64,000 bases of DNA from Blasia pusilla. Its lineage: Eukaryota > Marchantiophyta > Marchantiopsida > Blasiales. Below are positions 12,406 to 24,518 of this stretch, piece by piece (the first letter of the stretch is position 1; each line of letters begins with the position of its first letter). The stretch spans positions 19,406,001 through 19,470,000 of the forward strand of contig CM114275.1 of NCBI GenBank assembly GCA_050084515.1. The letters run 5' to 3'. The translations under genes were made by a program, and so were the position numbers. Below the pieces are notes generated by a model, which ran no database searches, had not been told where the DNA came from, and saw only the letters and a program-made list of their open reading frames with translations.

Positions 12406-13742
12406 ATAATAATATGCATTACTCTACAATCTTAGACTGAAAAATAATATACCATATTTCCCTTTGATGTTTGATTTTCACTATCATTAAAGTAATATGT
12501 ATCTATTTTATACATGATTCTCTCAACATTAACAAGATCAAAGTTCGATAATATTTGAGGTTGAGGTTCGATAATAGAGGAGATTGAGCACATACTCCTT
12601 GTATCTCCACGTGATCAAGTTCTAAATCCTTTGAGTAATATTTTTCTATAGTATGAGATTATGTCCTTCAACATATTGGTACACAACCTTATCATGAGAC
12701 TTAGCGTCTTGACATCATCACAATTTTTTTGCACAAATTTATCTTCTTGTCCATCCAAATTTTTGTCATTTTTTCCTCATTGGCATGAAGGCACAAAAAT
12801 ATCAATGTTCATGTCATCTTTGTACCTTTCTATTCAATGGATATATGAAAGACTAGATAATTATGCATGGTCAACACTTCAATATCTACAAAAAAATGCA
12901 TGGTTGACATACCCACTTTGACCTCGATATATACTCGACTCCCATATACACCAATGACATGCTTGTTATGAATCCTCAACATTTAAAGCTATTTTCCATT
13001 TTTTACTTGCAGATAGGAAAATGAAATAGAATGCCTTCATGTAACCTCTCTTCTTGATAGTCCACTACTTAGCTAGAACTTTTTCTTATTCTACTCGTGG
13101 TAGTAGATATTTTATCTAGTATAGTCAGACAGAAAATCTTCTTCTTGTCAATCTTAAGGTAAACCTATTATATAGAGATTACATACAATTAATGGAGCTA
13201 CCAAGGCCATATTTTGGATTGGTTTTTTTGCCATCTAGTTTTTTTGAATACCTACTCAAACCATCACAACAGAACGGCCAAGTTACACACAATATACATT
13301 ACAATACCTACTCTATAAAATTCAATATCCTCCAAGATATTTGGTATTCTCTACATGTTCAAAGATATCATTACTGATTCGTTAGTCCGATATTTTGTAC
13401 ATTGGAAACTTTCTAATTACAAAGGGGAGTCATATGTGGTGTCAATTCCTTACTAATGGGATTGGGGTGGCCCACAACGAAGCATAGAGAATAAAATAAT
13501 GATATTCCCATTCCAAATTTCATAAGTTCTTGGATTTAAATTGGAACAAACAACCTTTCAAAAGTGTATGGGACAAGGGGATAAGAAAAATATTTAGTAT
13601 GTTCACTTTACACAAACTATACTTAGAGATAATGCATCAAATTTTCTATTCTATTATGCTAGCATGCTCTACAAGGACATACATATTGAATCGAGACCTA
13701 GATAAGCTTAAGGAAAACAATCCATATTAACGTAACAAAGAC
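12406..13742. other. AT-rich stretch with short ORFs, unassigned
   Basis: Short plus-strand ORFs (12661-12921, 13192-13377, 13530-13730) show no recognised domain. Those after 13190 may be decayed N-terminal Helitron sequence, because a Rep-like block follows at 13743, but this is not demonstrable by eye. Confidence 0.3.
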
Positions 13743-13920
13743 CTATACTAAAAAATGCCTTTAAAGATTCTATTAGCATGCAGATGCCTAGGGATCCATC
13801 ATGGTATGGGCATCATTTAAAATACTTGAAAGAAATTATTTGCAAATGGGGCATGCCACACTTCTTTATCACCCTATTTTCTAATGAGGAATTAAAAAAA
13901 ATGTGGCGGGAGATAGCTCT
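13743..13920 (+). pseudogene. Helitron Rep-like fragment
   Basis: The plus strand reads MQMPRDPSWYGHHLKYLKEI followed by CKWGMPHFFITLFSNEELKK and MWREIAL. This matches the pattern of Helitron Rep proteins just before the HUH motif (a G-x-P-x-FFITL core followed by W-x-E). The fragment ends where retroelement 1 begins, so that element probably inserted into it. It is short and lacks the HUH motif. Confidence 0.4.
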
Positions 13921-13921
13921 C

Positions 13922-14410
13922 TGTCATATCTTAGTTTGATGTAGGTAGAATTCTATTGCGACGACGGTATAGAGAGTCAGCGGGCTATTTGGGTGTAACT
14001 TCATCCTGAGATGTCGGATTAGATTGGCGATAGGTCGGTTGCGTGGGGAACATCATTTATGGCAATTTCTCTATTTTGGTCTTAGTCCGTCAGATGACCT
14101 ATTGACCGAGTCAACGATCACCCGATAACGTGTGAATGCAGGTTATTGATGGGAGGGCTATTTTTGGAGGAAGAGCCTTTTGGCTCTTCTCAAGGGTATA
14201 AGAGTGAGCAAGATGGCTTTCTCAAGCCATCTTTCTCATGTTGAGCCTTAAGAGCGCCTCTCTTGCATAGACGTGTGTGGGTGTGTAGGAGTTAGGGTCC
14301 TAGCATCCGGATTCCCTCCTAGTAGAGGGTGGATGTGCTTCGATATGCCGATGTAGATTCAAGGGTGGAGTTTTAGGTCGGGTGAGCCATTTTTACTACT
14401 CTAATTTTAC
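13922..14410 (+). repeat. Terminal block B1 of retroelement 1
   Basis: About 480 bp, alignable by eye with 18819-19306, 55009-55487, 60704-61178 and (first 270 bp) 41766-42034. Contains the GAAGAGCC-TTTT-GGCTCTTC hairpin at about 14173, a TATA-like GGTATAAG just after it and a second hairpin AAGATGGCTT-TCTC-AAGCCATCTT. It ends CTAATTTTACA before the internal region. Confidence 0.85.
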
Positions 14411-15740
14411 ATGAGAAAGATGTGAGGGGGAAGGGAATTCGTTGTTTGCAGGTAGGCAAGCGAGTTGCCTCGGTGGGGAGCCCCTCGAGACACATGTGTC
14501 ATATTTTGTGGGTTATTTTTTGTTCGAAAGGTTGTGCACGGAAGTGCTATCTATTATTCATAGATTTTTTTGGTGAAGATTATTGAGAGAGGGCAGCAGG
14601 GTGTAATGGGAAGTGTGGCATCGGGCATACACGTGCAAGTTTCAAGAAGGAGGAGATCGCGTCGTCTTGCAGCCGCCGGGGGGTTGTTAAGTGAAGGCAT
14701 CTAGCTAGGTTGTAGCTGCTTAGGTTAGGTTGAAAATTTTAGGTCACGGGCGTGGGAACTGAGGGTTACAAAGTTGGGAGCCGGAAGGTGGCGAGCAGGA
14801 TAGGGCACCATGCGGGATATGGTAGGAGACGTGGTTGATTGCGGACGTGGTAGGCGGGCCAGAGTGCACGTGGTTGGGGCCAAAGGCAGATGTAGTAGGG
14901 ATCAAGGTGGATGTGGTCGGCAGGGCATACGTGGTTAGGGCACGGGTCGACATGGTAGAGCAAGGTGCTGGACGTGGTTGGTTCAGGCTACAAGGTTGAG
15001 GCAAGTTACCTGGTGGAAGAGAGTTTGTGAGACTTGGTGTTTCGCGAGCATGGTGGGATTCACAACGGGAGTTTGGAAGTGATTGCAAGTTGATTGGGAG
15101 CCGACTCGGTAGTCCATCACCATTTTTGGGTGCGAGGGTTGTGATAGAGACACACACGCCGATGGTGATGGGAGGTTTGACGTGTGTTGAGGAGAGTTTC
15201 GTGTTGCGGAGGTTGCCATATCACATGGAGGAATGAGTGTTGACGGTGGCGTAGGTTGGGGGCCGTGATCAGGTTACCCATTCAAGTTTTTTTTCCCGCA
15301 CTTATCTTATGTGATTGAGAGTGTTGGGTATCGGGTAGTTTTTGGGGCTAGATGAGTGTAGCGATTGTGACGAGTGTAGTCTCCATGCATGTGTAGCATG
15401 TTTGTGGATATACATAGGTTTCTGAGTAGGGGTCACGTGTATGATCCGAGAGTGTCGGTAGTTTAGGTGAGTTAGTTGGGAGGCTCATGGTGAGCCCGAG
15501 TGTTGAGTGTGCGTGAGGCTTGGTGTGTCATCACGGGATTACCATTAGCGTAGGTGTGCTAGTGAGGAGTGTATGAGTCTGAGTGCTTGAGCGGGTGAGA
15601 CACGGTTGTCATCATGGCGTTCTTCTAGGGTTCGGAAGAATGGGGTAATACAAGTAGTGGTAGTGGAGTGACACGGAGTGGTGTGAGGTATCGAGGAGTT
15701 TCAAGTAAGGAACCACCCTGACTCCCATCAGTGGCTGGAT
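14411..15740 (+). other. Long leader of retroelement 1 with G-rich minisatellite
   Basis: About 1.3 kb between block B1 and gag with no convincing ORF. From about 14810 to 14995 a degenerate unit of about 25-30 bp built on GACGTGGTNGG recurs. The corresponding part of retroelement 2 (about 42400-42640) has the same kind of array built on ACATGGTAGG-like cores. Downstream the two leaders stay alignable (about 15130-15740 versus 42940-43540). Confidence 0.65.
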
Positions 15741-15789
15741 TGTCATCACTAGATAGCGGGTCTAGTGACGAGATCACGGCTGGAAACAG

Positions 15790-16900
15790 TGATACCTGGA
15801 GAGAGATGGACGACATGGGACATCAGGGCATGCATCGTTTCTCTAGTGCAATAGGCACCATAGATTTAGATGACTTCATCTAGGATTTGACACGTGGTGC
15901 GACTTCCAGGAGATACGGACCCCTGCACCGTTCAACCCTTTTATGGCATGGAAGGGGTTGTTCGAGCACTTGGAGGATCCGCCAATGGATGATTATATGG
16001 AGTTCCAATCTCTATACTCTATAGAGATCGATGCCTTGAGGGAGTATTGGGCTCCAAGGTTTGTGTCCACAAGGGGGCGCAAGGCGTATGATGGGATAGT
16101 GAGGGCGGAGAGATCTTCACCATCAGCCCGAGGGCTAGATTGAGAGGATGGTAGTGATAGTGGTGAGGTGGTAGAGACCTCTCGTGGTAGAGGACCATTG
16201 AGTTTCATTGCTACGGTAGAGTTCTTCCGACAGTTGGGGAGGAGCTACCAGGGCGTGCAGACCAACAAGTTGAAGAGTCTACAGGATTTTCAGCGGAGAT
16301 CGGGTGAGAGTGTGAGGGAGGCGTTTACACGCATGGGATGGGTGATCATTGCCACATATGGGGTAACTTAGGTGCACTTAGTGCAGTATTGGTATGGGGT
16401 GATGGATGAGGAGCTACGGAGGAGAGTTTGCGATGCGATGTTACTTCACACAGAAAAGCCCACGTTGAAGATGGTCTTCGAGTTGTCTAAGCGGATAGAC
16501 CTCAACATGAGTGAGGAGCAGATGGTGACCACCGGACTTTCATGGGGTTCGACGGGTTGATGAGTAGGAGTAGACCCATAGGTGCCCTAGCATGCACCAA
16601 TATCACTAGAGCGGGCCGGTGGGCCCAAGGAGCAGGGAAAGTATCATGAGCCGATGAGGCAATCACCTGTACCAATATATGTTACCCAGTAGGGGCCAGG
16701 GTTGGCTTGTTGGACGTGTGGTGGGCCACATAGGCAGAGGGACTACCCATAGCATGGTAGAGGGTCTAGGATGCCTTCGGGTGTTCTGGAGCCACCTAGG
16801 ATGGCCCTACCACAGTGGCAGTGTGATCGTTGTCATCGATATGGTCACACTAGGCATAGGTGTTTTGATCTTCACCGAGCGGTTCGTCCAGAGGTAGGCA
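15790..16900 (+). pseudogene. Ty3-type gag with CCHC zinc knuckle, degenerate
   Basis: Gag polyprotein remnant. The readable order is MDDMGHQGMHRFSSA (about 15807), a capsid-like segment MAWKGLFEHLEDPPMDDYME (15943), FFRQLGRSYQGVQTNKLKSL (about 16212) and EAFTRMGW (about 16318). A nucleocapsid follows with CWTCGGPHRQRDY (first knuckle, last Cys lost, about 16712) and CDRCHRYGHTRHRC (intact C-x2-C-x4-H-x4-C, about 16828). Several in-frame stops (for example TAG near 15880 and 16369) and frame changes break it. Gag binds and packages element RNA. The same protein is encoded by retroelement 2. Confidence 0.8.
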
Positions 16901-17349
16901 GAGGACCTAGGTTCAAGAGAGTTGGTGGAGATCGAGGAGTTGATGATCGTGGTGGTAGAGTTCCACCACCAGTTAGGGGAGATGAAGGATGTGCACTTGA
17001 TGCAGCGCTCCTCACTCACATCGATCAGTTGGAGCAGAGGATTGCTGCCATAACGATGATGCAGGCAGCGATAGGAACAGAGCCGAGAGTAGCTAGTGTG
17101 GCTCTAGCCTCCACGTTGCATCACGGTACGAGAGAGGACTATATGGGGCTGAGGTTTATGTGCAGTGCGGCTCATATTGAGGTTGTTACAGTGGTGACTC
17201 GGGGTGCTGCGAGAGTGATCAAGCCATTGAGAGGTGGGGTGGAGATTGACCCACAGGAGGGGACCGATGGGCGACAAGCTAGGGTTCCCCACTCATTCAC
17301 GTTGTTAGAGGCATTGCATACACCGTCAATGTTGCTTCAATGACCAATA

Positions 17350-18240
17350 GTGTCCACAGGTGGGATAGGTGTGTTGACGTCACAAGGAGTTGGAGAGACA
17401 ACTCCTATACCGGCTCCAGTGGAGCCAATGTCGACCACATTGTTGGAGGTGGCCACTAGGGTGAGCCACGCTCCATTGTTTTCCTCTATGGAGTTGGCAA
17501 TGTTGGGAGTTGGATCAACGGAGGTGTTCCGGCTGGCCGCCATGTTGTGTGAGTGTGGAGAGGTGGTTGCCTCTCGTTTGGAGGTGGTTGTTGAGGAGGT
17601 GGTGGACCTGCCCTCGGAGCATGTGCTCAAGACGTCCTCCACTGAGTCATGGCATGCTGCGGCGGCAAAGTTGGTAGATATGCCAACTAGGCTAGCGATA
17701 GAGCGAGCTATGATCACACCAAGTGTGGTGTTGTTGGATAATCGAGCAGGAGTGTTTTTCTTGGTTAGTCCCACATGTACCGTGTACCATCCGCAGCGCG
17801 TCCTTCTTGATTTGGGAGCGCATCCCTTGATGTTAGGGAAGTCGGCCTGTTTGGCGTTGGGTTTACGGAAGGGCGACATTGAGCGTTGTCCCTTTCAAAC
17901 ACAGACCTTTATTGGGGGCGTATCACCCATGCTAAACATGACCCGGTAGGAGTTAGTGATTAGACTCCAGCCATAGCATAAGACGGATAGTGCGATGGTG
18001 CGCACTCGGGAGATAACGACACCGGTAGAGTCATATGATGTGTTGGTAGGGAGTACAGTGTTGTATCCTCTAGGTTTCATTCTGGATTTTTTGGAGGAGA
18101 CATTTTCTTATCGTCCAAGGTGGCGATCAGGTGATGGACAGGTGAGCCATGTACCGGTGCAGTTTGCACAAGTTAGTGGTGGTTGGCCGCGTGAGGATAT
18201 GGTGATCACGTTGGCAATATTCATAGGTGGTGTTAGCTGA
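17350..18240 (+). pseudogene. Retropepsin-like protease region of retroelement 1
   Basis: The 17350-17949 frame (199 aa) is a linker followed by a retropepsin-like core, VVLLDNRAGVFFLVSP then VLLDLGAHPLMLGKSACLAL. The expected D-S/T-G-A active site reads DLGA. The next frame (17995-18240) carries YDVLVGSTVLYPLGFILDF, equivalent to the C-terminal strand of aspartic proteases, followed by YRPRWRSGDG. The two parts are separated by a stop and frame change. This region joins gag to the methyltransferase domain in a full-length element. The assignment as protease is by position and the D-x-G-A pattern. Confidence 0.6.
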
Positions 18241-18693
18241 TCATGGAGTTTTTAGGGAGGAGAACACATGCAAAGGACATTCTCGTAGCGGATAGTCCCA
18301 TGGAGAGACATATCAGGGTGGATGACTCTTCCCATGGTGCGGAGTTTGCTTTACCGTTGTTGGGTACAAGCAAGGAGTGTAGCCAAGCTTGTGAGGCAAG
18401 CATGGAGTTGTGCTTGTGTTCTAGAGTAGACAGAGTCAGGTGACAGTCATGCTCTTGGACTGGAGACTCCCTATGTTCAGGTACCACACATGTTGTGTGG
18501 CAGCGTTTGGATAATGATACGAGAGTGTTAGATCTCTCCGGAGGGTTCAACACGACGGGTAGTTGCAATGTTGCAATGTTGCGGGGATGACAGTACCAAT
18601 GGTGCTACATGTGTATAGGATAGTAGATCATGTCAAATAGATATGTGTGTGCTATCTAGATTTAGGGGGACCCAACTTCCAGCTAGGGGGGGC

Positions 18694-19450
18694 GGTTGTG
18701 GCGTCTCGATGTATATGTGTGAGTTTGTTTGGTTTATGGATGGATCAACCCGTGTGTTGGGAAGTTCAGTATTGTGTGGTGTGTAGATGTGATGAGCGAT
18801 GTGTATGTGCACGACAGATGTCACATCTTAGTTTGACATAGGTAGAGTTCTATGGCGTGGACGGTATAGAGAGTCAGCGGACTATTTGGGTATAACTTAT
18901 CCTGAGATGTCGGATGAGGTTGGCGATAGGTCTGTTTCGTCGGGAACGTCATTTATGGCGATTTTCCTATTTTGGTCTTAGTCCTTCCGATGACCTGTTG
19001 AGCGAGTCAACCGTCACTCGATAACCTATGCACGCAGGTTACCATTGGGAGGGCTATTTTTGGGGGAAGAGCCTTTTGGCTCTTCCTAAGGGAATAAGAG
19101 AGAGCGAGATGGCTTTCTCGAGATATCTTTTTCATGTTGAGCCTTAGGAGCGCCTCTCTTGCATAGACGTGTGTGGGTGTGTAAAAGTTAGGGTGCTAGC
19201 GTCCGGATTCCCTCATAGCAAAGGGTAGATGTGGTTCGATATGCCAATGTAGATTCATGTGTGGAGTTTTAGGCCAAGTGAGCCGTTTTTTACTACTCTT
19301 GATTTTGTTGTGGGGTCCCGATGTATATGTGTGTGTTGGGTTTATTTGGTTTATGGATGGATCGACCCGTGTGTTGGGAAGATTGGTGTTGTGTGGTGTG
19401 CAGATGTGACTAGCGATGTGGATTGTGTAGCGATGTGTATGCGCACGACA
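18694..19450 (+). repeat. 3' block A1-B2-A2 of retroelement 1
   Basis: A1 (18694-18816) ends in CACGACA. Two nucleotides (GA) separate it from B2, which starts TGTCACATC at 18819. B2 ends TTGATTTT, fused directly to A2 (GTTGTGGGG..., 19307-19450). A1 lacks a roughly 17-bp stretch present in A2. Block A follows the polypurine tract, as a U3 region should, yet A2 also closes the element. Confidence 0.85.
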
Positions 19451-19460
19451 TATCACAAAA

Positions 19461-19541
19461 ACATATTGCGATTACTCAATATGAATTTTACATATTGCAA
19501 TTATTCAATATGAATTTACATATTGCAATTACTCAATATGA
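19461..19541. repeat. Tandem repeat, 28-29 bp unit, 3 copies
   Basis: The unit is ACATATTGCAATTACTCAAT followed by ATGAATTT. It begins 10 bp after the end of retroelement 1. Confidence 0.85.
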
Positions 19542-21100
19542 GTGTTGTCGTGGTGAAGTCTACTAGTCTAGAGTAGAGGGAGTTGTTGTATACTATGTAC
19601 AACTACATACATTCCGTAACAACTATATTTGGTAATTTGGAGGACCAAAACTCCTTGGTCAGGTAGAAAAATCTCTTTTTTGGTACGAGTTGCAAGGACA
19701 TAGAAGCCTATATTACCATGTAATACTATGAATTACACACACACAAAGACTTCGATTGCTTCACATCTTAGATAAGTTGCTTCATTCCAACTCGTGATAA
19801 TGTTTATTCCAGTTTACAACTATAATCACTTATCATCGGCTAAAGAGCCATTCCTACAAAAATATGTTGTTGCAAAACTACACACTTGTGAGTAGTTGCA
19901 TTTTATGTGTGTAATTTAAAAGAGCAAAAGTCACAAACCCTACTGTAGACTTGAACTTTTTGCCTCTATGAAAATAAGCATCAAACCTTCCATTTACCCA
20001 TGTTTCAAACTTTGAGGTGGACATACTAATTTTAAACCTACATACAAACATTAGAATATCATGATCATGGACCTACTATCTTAAATAATGGTCTTATGTG
20101 TTCTAGAAGGGTGTGCTCAACCCATCACGCTCTCGTAATTGATTTGCATCCAAAGACATTTGTAGTAGTCATGTTGCATATTGGGTCTACCTAGATTGGG
20201 TAGACATAAGCAGATTTGCATGTGAAACTTCCAATTATTGATCCTATCATGTCCAAGTATCAAAGACATCAATCCATTTGCTTATATATTCCTCAAAAAC
20301 ATCTTGGATGTCGTTGAAAATGACTTCTTTCAATTTCATACCCCCATCCAATCCACAAGTTTGGTATGCAAAAAATATCGGGAAAAAACCTAGTTCATCG
20401 AGGATGGAGTTTCATCTTCTTGAATGAGCCAAATTATTCAAGATCCTAAAGGTTGGGATGCAAATATAGAATTAAAGAAGGGAATTCAAACAATCAGTTG
20501 CAATATTCTCAATCAATCTTGTACAATTCATGCCTCAATTGGATCATTTTATGATTTGAACTATTTCTACTTCAATCTCCAAGACTTCCTTAATTTATCT
20601 TTACTATGGAGCATGCCAAAAATAAGTAATGGCCTTAATTTAAAGGCATTAAATTTGATGAATACATGCTAATGGGAAAATAGGTTACAAATACTAACTT
20701 GGAAATATTTTGGCATTATCATTGATTCGTTTTGAGACCTCCTCCAAAAAAAAACTACCCTCCTACTTTAAGCTTCTCAATTAGAGCCTCCCCTATAAAC
20801 TCCTTACCTCCAATACTTTCCTCCATATCCAAATCATCTTTAGAATGTGCAAATCGATATCAATTGTTCCTGCATCTCAACATATTGTCCTATTGGCATA
20901 TGAACCATTATTGTCACGTTAAGCACCAAATAAATTCACACACCAATCTTATGTTCCAACCACACAACTCATAGGTAACTAAACCCATTATTTTCTACCA
21001 TTATTATTTTTCTCAAATTGACATGATTTGGTCCAAGTTTGCTCATTTATGCTAATAAGAATGTATTTACCTTACACCGTACATATCCATCGTATATTTC
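19542..21100. other. AT-rich stretch, nothing supported
   Basis: Two short plus-strand ORFs (20424-20672, 20732-20974) show no recognisable domain and are probably chance. Confidence 0.35.
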
Positions 21101-21870
21101 AACATGTATTCCTTCTTGCTTCACCCTAGAGCACTCCTGACCTAAATCTTTGCAAGTAGAAGTCTTGGGTCAAATCTCAAAGACTCATTTGAACTCAAAG
21201 ATCTCAACCAATTGTGTGTTCCAAAGCTAGCAACGAAGCCGCCACGCACTTGTTCAGTTGAGTCTCCCCAACTGCATATCATCTCACTAGGAAGCCTTTT
21301 CCCCAAGCCTCCAATTATCTCCCCAAGTCATGTACCTATACCGGAGCGTGACAAATATTTCCTCAAGGTGCATCCCTAATGGTTTCTCAACTCAATTCTG
21401 AAACATAGCCAAATACGCATCACGATTAATCTCTAATTAATAGACTTAAACATGTAGTGAGGGAGAGTGTCCCTCTCTTTAGGTACTTCTAGGGTTCTCT
21501 ATGGGAAGCATGTCTTCCCCATTGTCCATCTTGGTCCCTTGGTTTTGTCCCCCAACCCAAATGCATCATAGAATTCAACCTCAACTCCTCCTTGCTTTAC
21601 CTTGAAGCACTCTTGACCTTGAGTTTTGCAAGCATAAGTCTTGGGATAAGTCTCAAATTAAAGAATCAACTGAATGCGCGTTCAAAAGAGAGTCGAGAAG
21701 CCGCCAAGCGCTAATCGAGTCGAGTTTCCCCAAATTCATATAATCTCCCTAAGAAGACTCTTCCCCAAGCCTTGACCAATCTCCCCAAGCTTCTTGCCTA
21801 TACTCAAGTATAGTGCGACTAATACTTCCTCAAGGTACGCAATTTGCAATGCGTAGACCCAGGTTTGACT
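21100..21870. repeat. Diverged direct repeat pair, about 290 bp
   Basis: About 21105-21385 and 21580-21855 share a colinear series of phrases: CTTGCTTxACCxTxxAGCAC, CAAGTxxAAGTCTTGGGxxAA, AGCCGCCAxGCxCTxxTxxAGT, TCCCCAAGC and ACTTCCTCAAGGT. The copies are about 460-475 bp apart and strongly diverged. No ORF. Confidence 0.6.
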
Positions 21871-21889
21871 AGGTATCCCTTAAGATGTC

Positions 21890-22895
21890 TTCGTGGAGGC
21901 TTCTTGCAAATTTTTCAACTCTCAACTCCCCAAACGCATCTTGGAGTTAAGACCTAAATTTTTAATATCTCATGGTAAGTGCTCGTCTTGACTCTCATTA
22001 TTTGGCGGCAAGCCAACCATGATGAGAGCCAAGCCGCCTATCGCGTTTCGTGACCAATCTCATGACAACTTGTCTGTCTTGACTACTCACATGTTCCTTG
22101 ATCCATGCCCTTGACTTGGAGTTTGGCTCACACCTTGCTTTCCTTGCCCTTATTTCCACAAGTAGCTATGCCCCTTTCTTGCATGAGGTAAGTCTCAAGG
22201 TGTACGCGTCTCGCTAGCACTAGTCCTACGGCCGGTTTTTGCCCTCATTAATTCCTAGTCTCACAACTAGCTAGTGTACGTTCCAACTATGGTAAGTCAC
22301 ACCAAGGTATCTTCTTTCCTCCTTAGACCCTTGATCATGACTTGCTCCCCAAATCCCAGCTAGTATGAGTGCCATAAACTTAGCAACCCGCGATGAAACG
22401 TGGCTCAAGACTTGCATTTGACTAATTACTCCACAAGATGGCTTGGAAAAGTCTTCTTGACATTCTGAAACCCCCAACTGCCCAAACCTATCTTGAAGCT
22501 TGGACTTGGATTTTGTATGTATGATGCCTAGCACTCGTCTCAACTCTCACCATTTGGCGTCTCATGGTTTTCTTTCTGCCCTTTGCATTTCGTAACTAGT
22601 CTCATAGTTTCTTGCCTATCTTGCCTACTCTTGTGTTTCTTGCTTCTTGCCCTTGAGTTAGATCTTGGCTCAAGGGTCTCATGATCATACATGGCTTGCC
22701 TTGCCCTTATCCCTTCAACTAGAAATCCCCTTTCTCATATAAGGCTAATCTCAAGGCGCGTGCCCGTCTTGCCTAGCGTTAGTCCCGCGGCCTACTTACA
22801 CCACCATTCTTGGTCTCATGAATAGCTAGTCTAGGTTCCAAATTTGGAAAATCACACCAAAGTATTTCCTCCTCGCATCCAAGATCATGACTTGC
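21890..22895. repeat. Diverged tandem duplication, about 500-bp unit
   Basis: About 21890-22335 and 22440-22895 are colinear: GGCTT...TCTTG...CAACT...CCCAAAC, GCTCGTCTTGACTCTC, TTTGGCG, a CTTGACTACTC/CTTGCCTACTC phrase, GCCCTTGA, TTGCCCTTAT, a CCTAGCGTTAGTCCCGCGGCC-like phrase and CTAGTxTAxGTTCCAA, ending in AAGATCATGACTTGC. Together with the preceding pair this suggests an old higher-order repeat. Non-coding. Confidence 0.6.
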
Positions 22896-22905
22896 GTCTT
22901 ATATC

Positions 22906-23350
22906 TGTGACGTCTACTAGGATAGATCGACAAGATCTAGTAGAGCGCCTTTGGAGATACTAGAGAATACTCTCATAAGGTCGAGCATATTCTGTTGAGG
23001 CCACAGGTAACCTGTGAGAGCATGTTTCCCCTTCGTTTTGGATCATTTGGAGTTATATTGAGGAACTTACTATTTCTCGTAAGATACTATTTATGATATA
23101 TTTGACCTTCCACTTTGTGAAGTGTCCCTTGACCCACTTCACGAGTTCAAGAGCCAAGGAGGTGACCTGCGAGCATAGGTTACCGTGGAGAGGGCTTGGA
23201 TGAGGGAGGGGGATATAACTCCAAGAGAGAGATTGAGAGCTCATTCTCTCTTTGTTGAACCTCTTGGCATGAGGCGGTGGAGTTATGGTCCTCCTTGCCC
23301 CTTGTGTGTGTAATTCAAGCCTCTCATTAGGATAGTGGGCTTGGTCTGAC

Positions 23351-23433
<83 letters not shown>

Positions 23434-23511
23434 TGTGTATTCCATGAGTTAGCATGGGATCGTGTATGTTTGTATGTATGTTCGGTGACAGCGATGTGTA
23501 TGCGCACGACA
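22906..23511 (+). mobile_element. Solo terminal repeat (B-A) of a relative of the retroelement family
   Basis: Begins TGTGACGTCTACTAGG and ends GCGATGTGTATGCGCACGACA, the same terminal sequences as retroelements 1-3. Flanking 4-mers TATC and TGTC match at 3 of 4 positions. The middle is diverged but keeps a GGATATAAC TATA-like site (about 23210) followed by an inverted repeat (AGAGAGA...TCTCTCT, about 23223-23254). The block A end of the family is present at its 3' end. Recombination between B copies of a B-C-A-B-A element would leave exactly a B-A product. Confidence 0.55.
23354..23430. repeat. (GA)n microsatellite
   Basis: About 38 GA dinucleotides inside the solo terminal repeat. It generates the spurious Leu-Ser ORFs on the minus strand. 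Confidence 0.97.
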
Positions 23512-24518
23512 TGTCCTTGCTAGAATGACTGTCATAGAGTTAGCTATTTGCGGTTGTATCTCACTCAATGCTTACTATTTTCTGTAGGATATTCAAGAAT
23601 GGTAAAATCATACTTGGTTTACCTCCCATTGATGATCATATCAACTTGGGACTAGTTTACTCAGAGATTACTATAGGTCGGTAGCATTCCAAATTTTGGT
23701 GTTTAAGACAAATATTTACAAATTCTATTTTTTGTTTACTTGAATGTTAAAAGGAGTGTCATTTCATGTGATAAATATGCATATGAATGTATGTGGATAT
23801 TTTAATCTATATCACTATCTTAAGATTTTATTTTGTACTTATTATTCCTTCCTTTCTATGACAATAATGTTTTACTTTATACATATACACACATCTTTTT
23901 TGAACAAACATCCTTATATTTTGCTCTCCTTCAATAAATTTGTGTATGGTTGTCTTTTCTATGTCTTTTTTCTTCTTAGTTATTCCAATTTCTATCATTT
24001 CTTGCATGTAGGGTTATATTGAAAATTTTCTTTATGTAACCTACTACATTTCCTACTTTGCCCATATCTCCGGATCTTAAGTTCTTGATCTAACCAATGG
24101 TTGTGTTAATGATAGCTTCCTCTGTCTTATTTCTTGTAGAAATTCCTTTTTCATAACCACTCAATACTTACCCATGATATTTGCACATCGTTGGCCTATT
24201 TTAATTATTGGCTGCGCAAAATAACAAAAGATATCTACCTACCTAACTACATCACACAATATGTTCTCCAAAAAGAAGTTCTAGAAAGTTGCTCGTTGTA
24301 GAGTCTAGACCACATAAGAGGAGGTTGTTTACTTCAATGCATGCACTTCAAAAAGTCCAATTACATGTCGCATCTTCAACCACTCCAATATTTTGATGCA
24401 TATGTATGAAGCAACTGTCAACACAATTTTTTCCATTGAATGAAAATTTGGTCAGTCTCAAAATCATCTTTACATTCTCCATTTACTTTTTGAATGAGTG
24501 ATGGAAAATGGACATAAA
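23512..24518. other. AT-rich stretch, nothing supported
   Basis: One hydrophobic, T-rich ORF (23744-24022) looks like a composition artefact. No domain. Confidence 0.35.

Larger units (their letters stand above)
13922..19450 (+). mobile_element. Retroelement 1: Ty3-related, split direct repeats (B-C-A-B-A), gag-protease only
   Basis: Starts TGTCATATCTTAG and ends GCGCACGACA. The flanking 4-mers TCTC and TATC match at 3 of 4 positions, an aged target duplication. Blocks: B1 13922-14410, internal C about 14411-18693, A1 18694-18816, B2 18819-19306, A2 19307-19450. A polypurine tract (GGGGGGGCGG, about 18686-18694) precedes A1. The internal region has a long leader, gag with zinc knuckles and a retropepsin-like region, then the first codons of a methyltransferase domain (VLDLSGG, about 18518-18545). 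The sequence then jumps directly to the 3' non-coding region. RT, RNase H, integrase and PHD are absent, so this copy would need a helper. Confidence 0.85.

Noticed and set aside
17337-17879. 180-aa minus-strand ORF
   Set aside because: Antisense shadow of the gag-protease linker of retroelement 1.
23053-23512. Long minus-strand Leu-Ser ORFs
   Set aside because: Produced by the (GA)n microsatellite.
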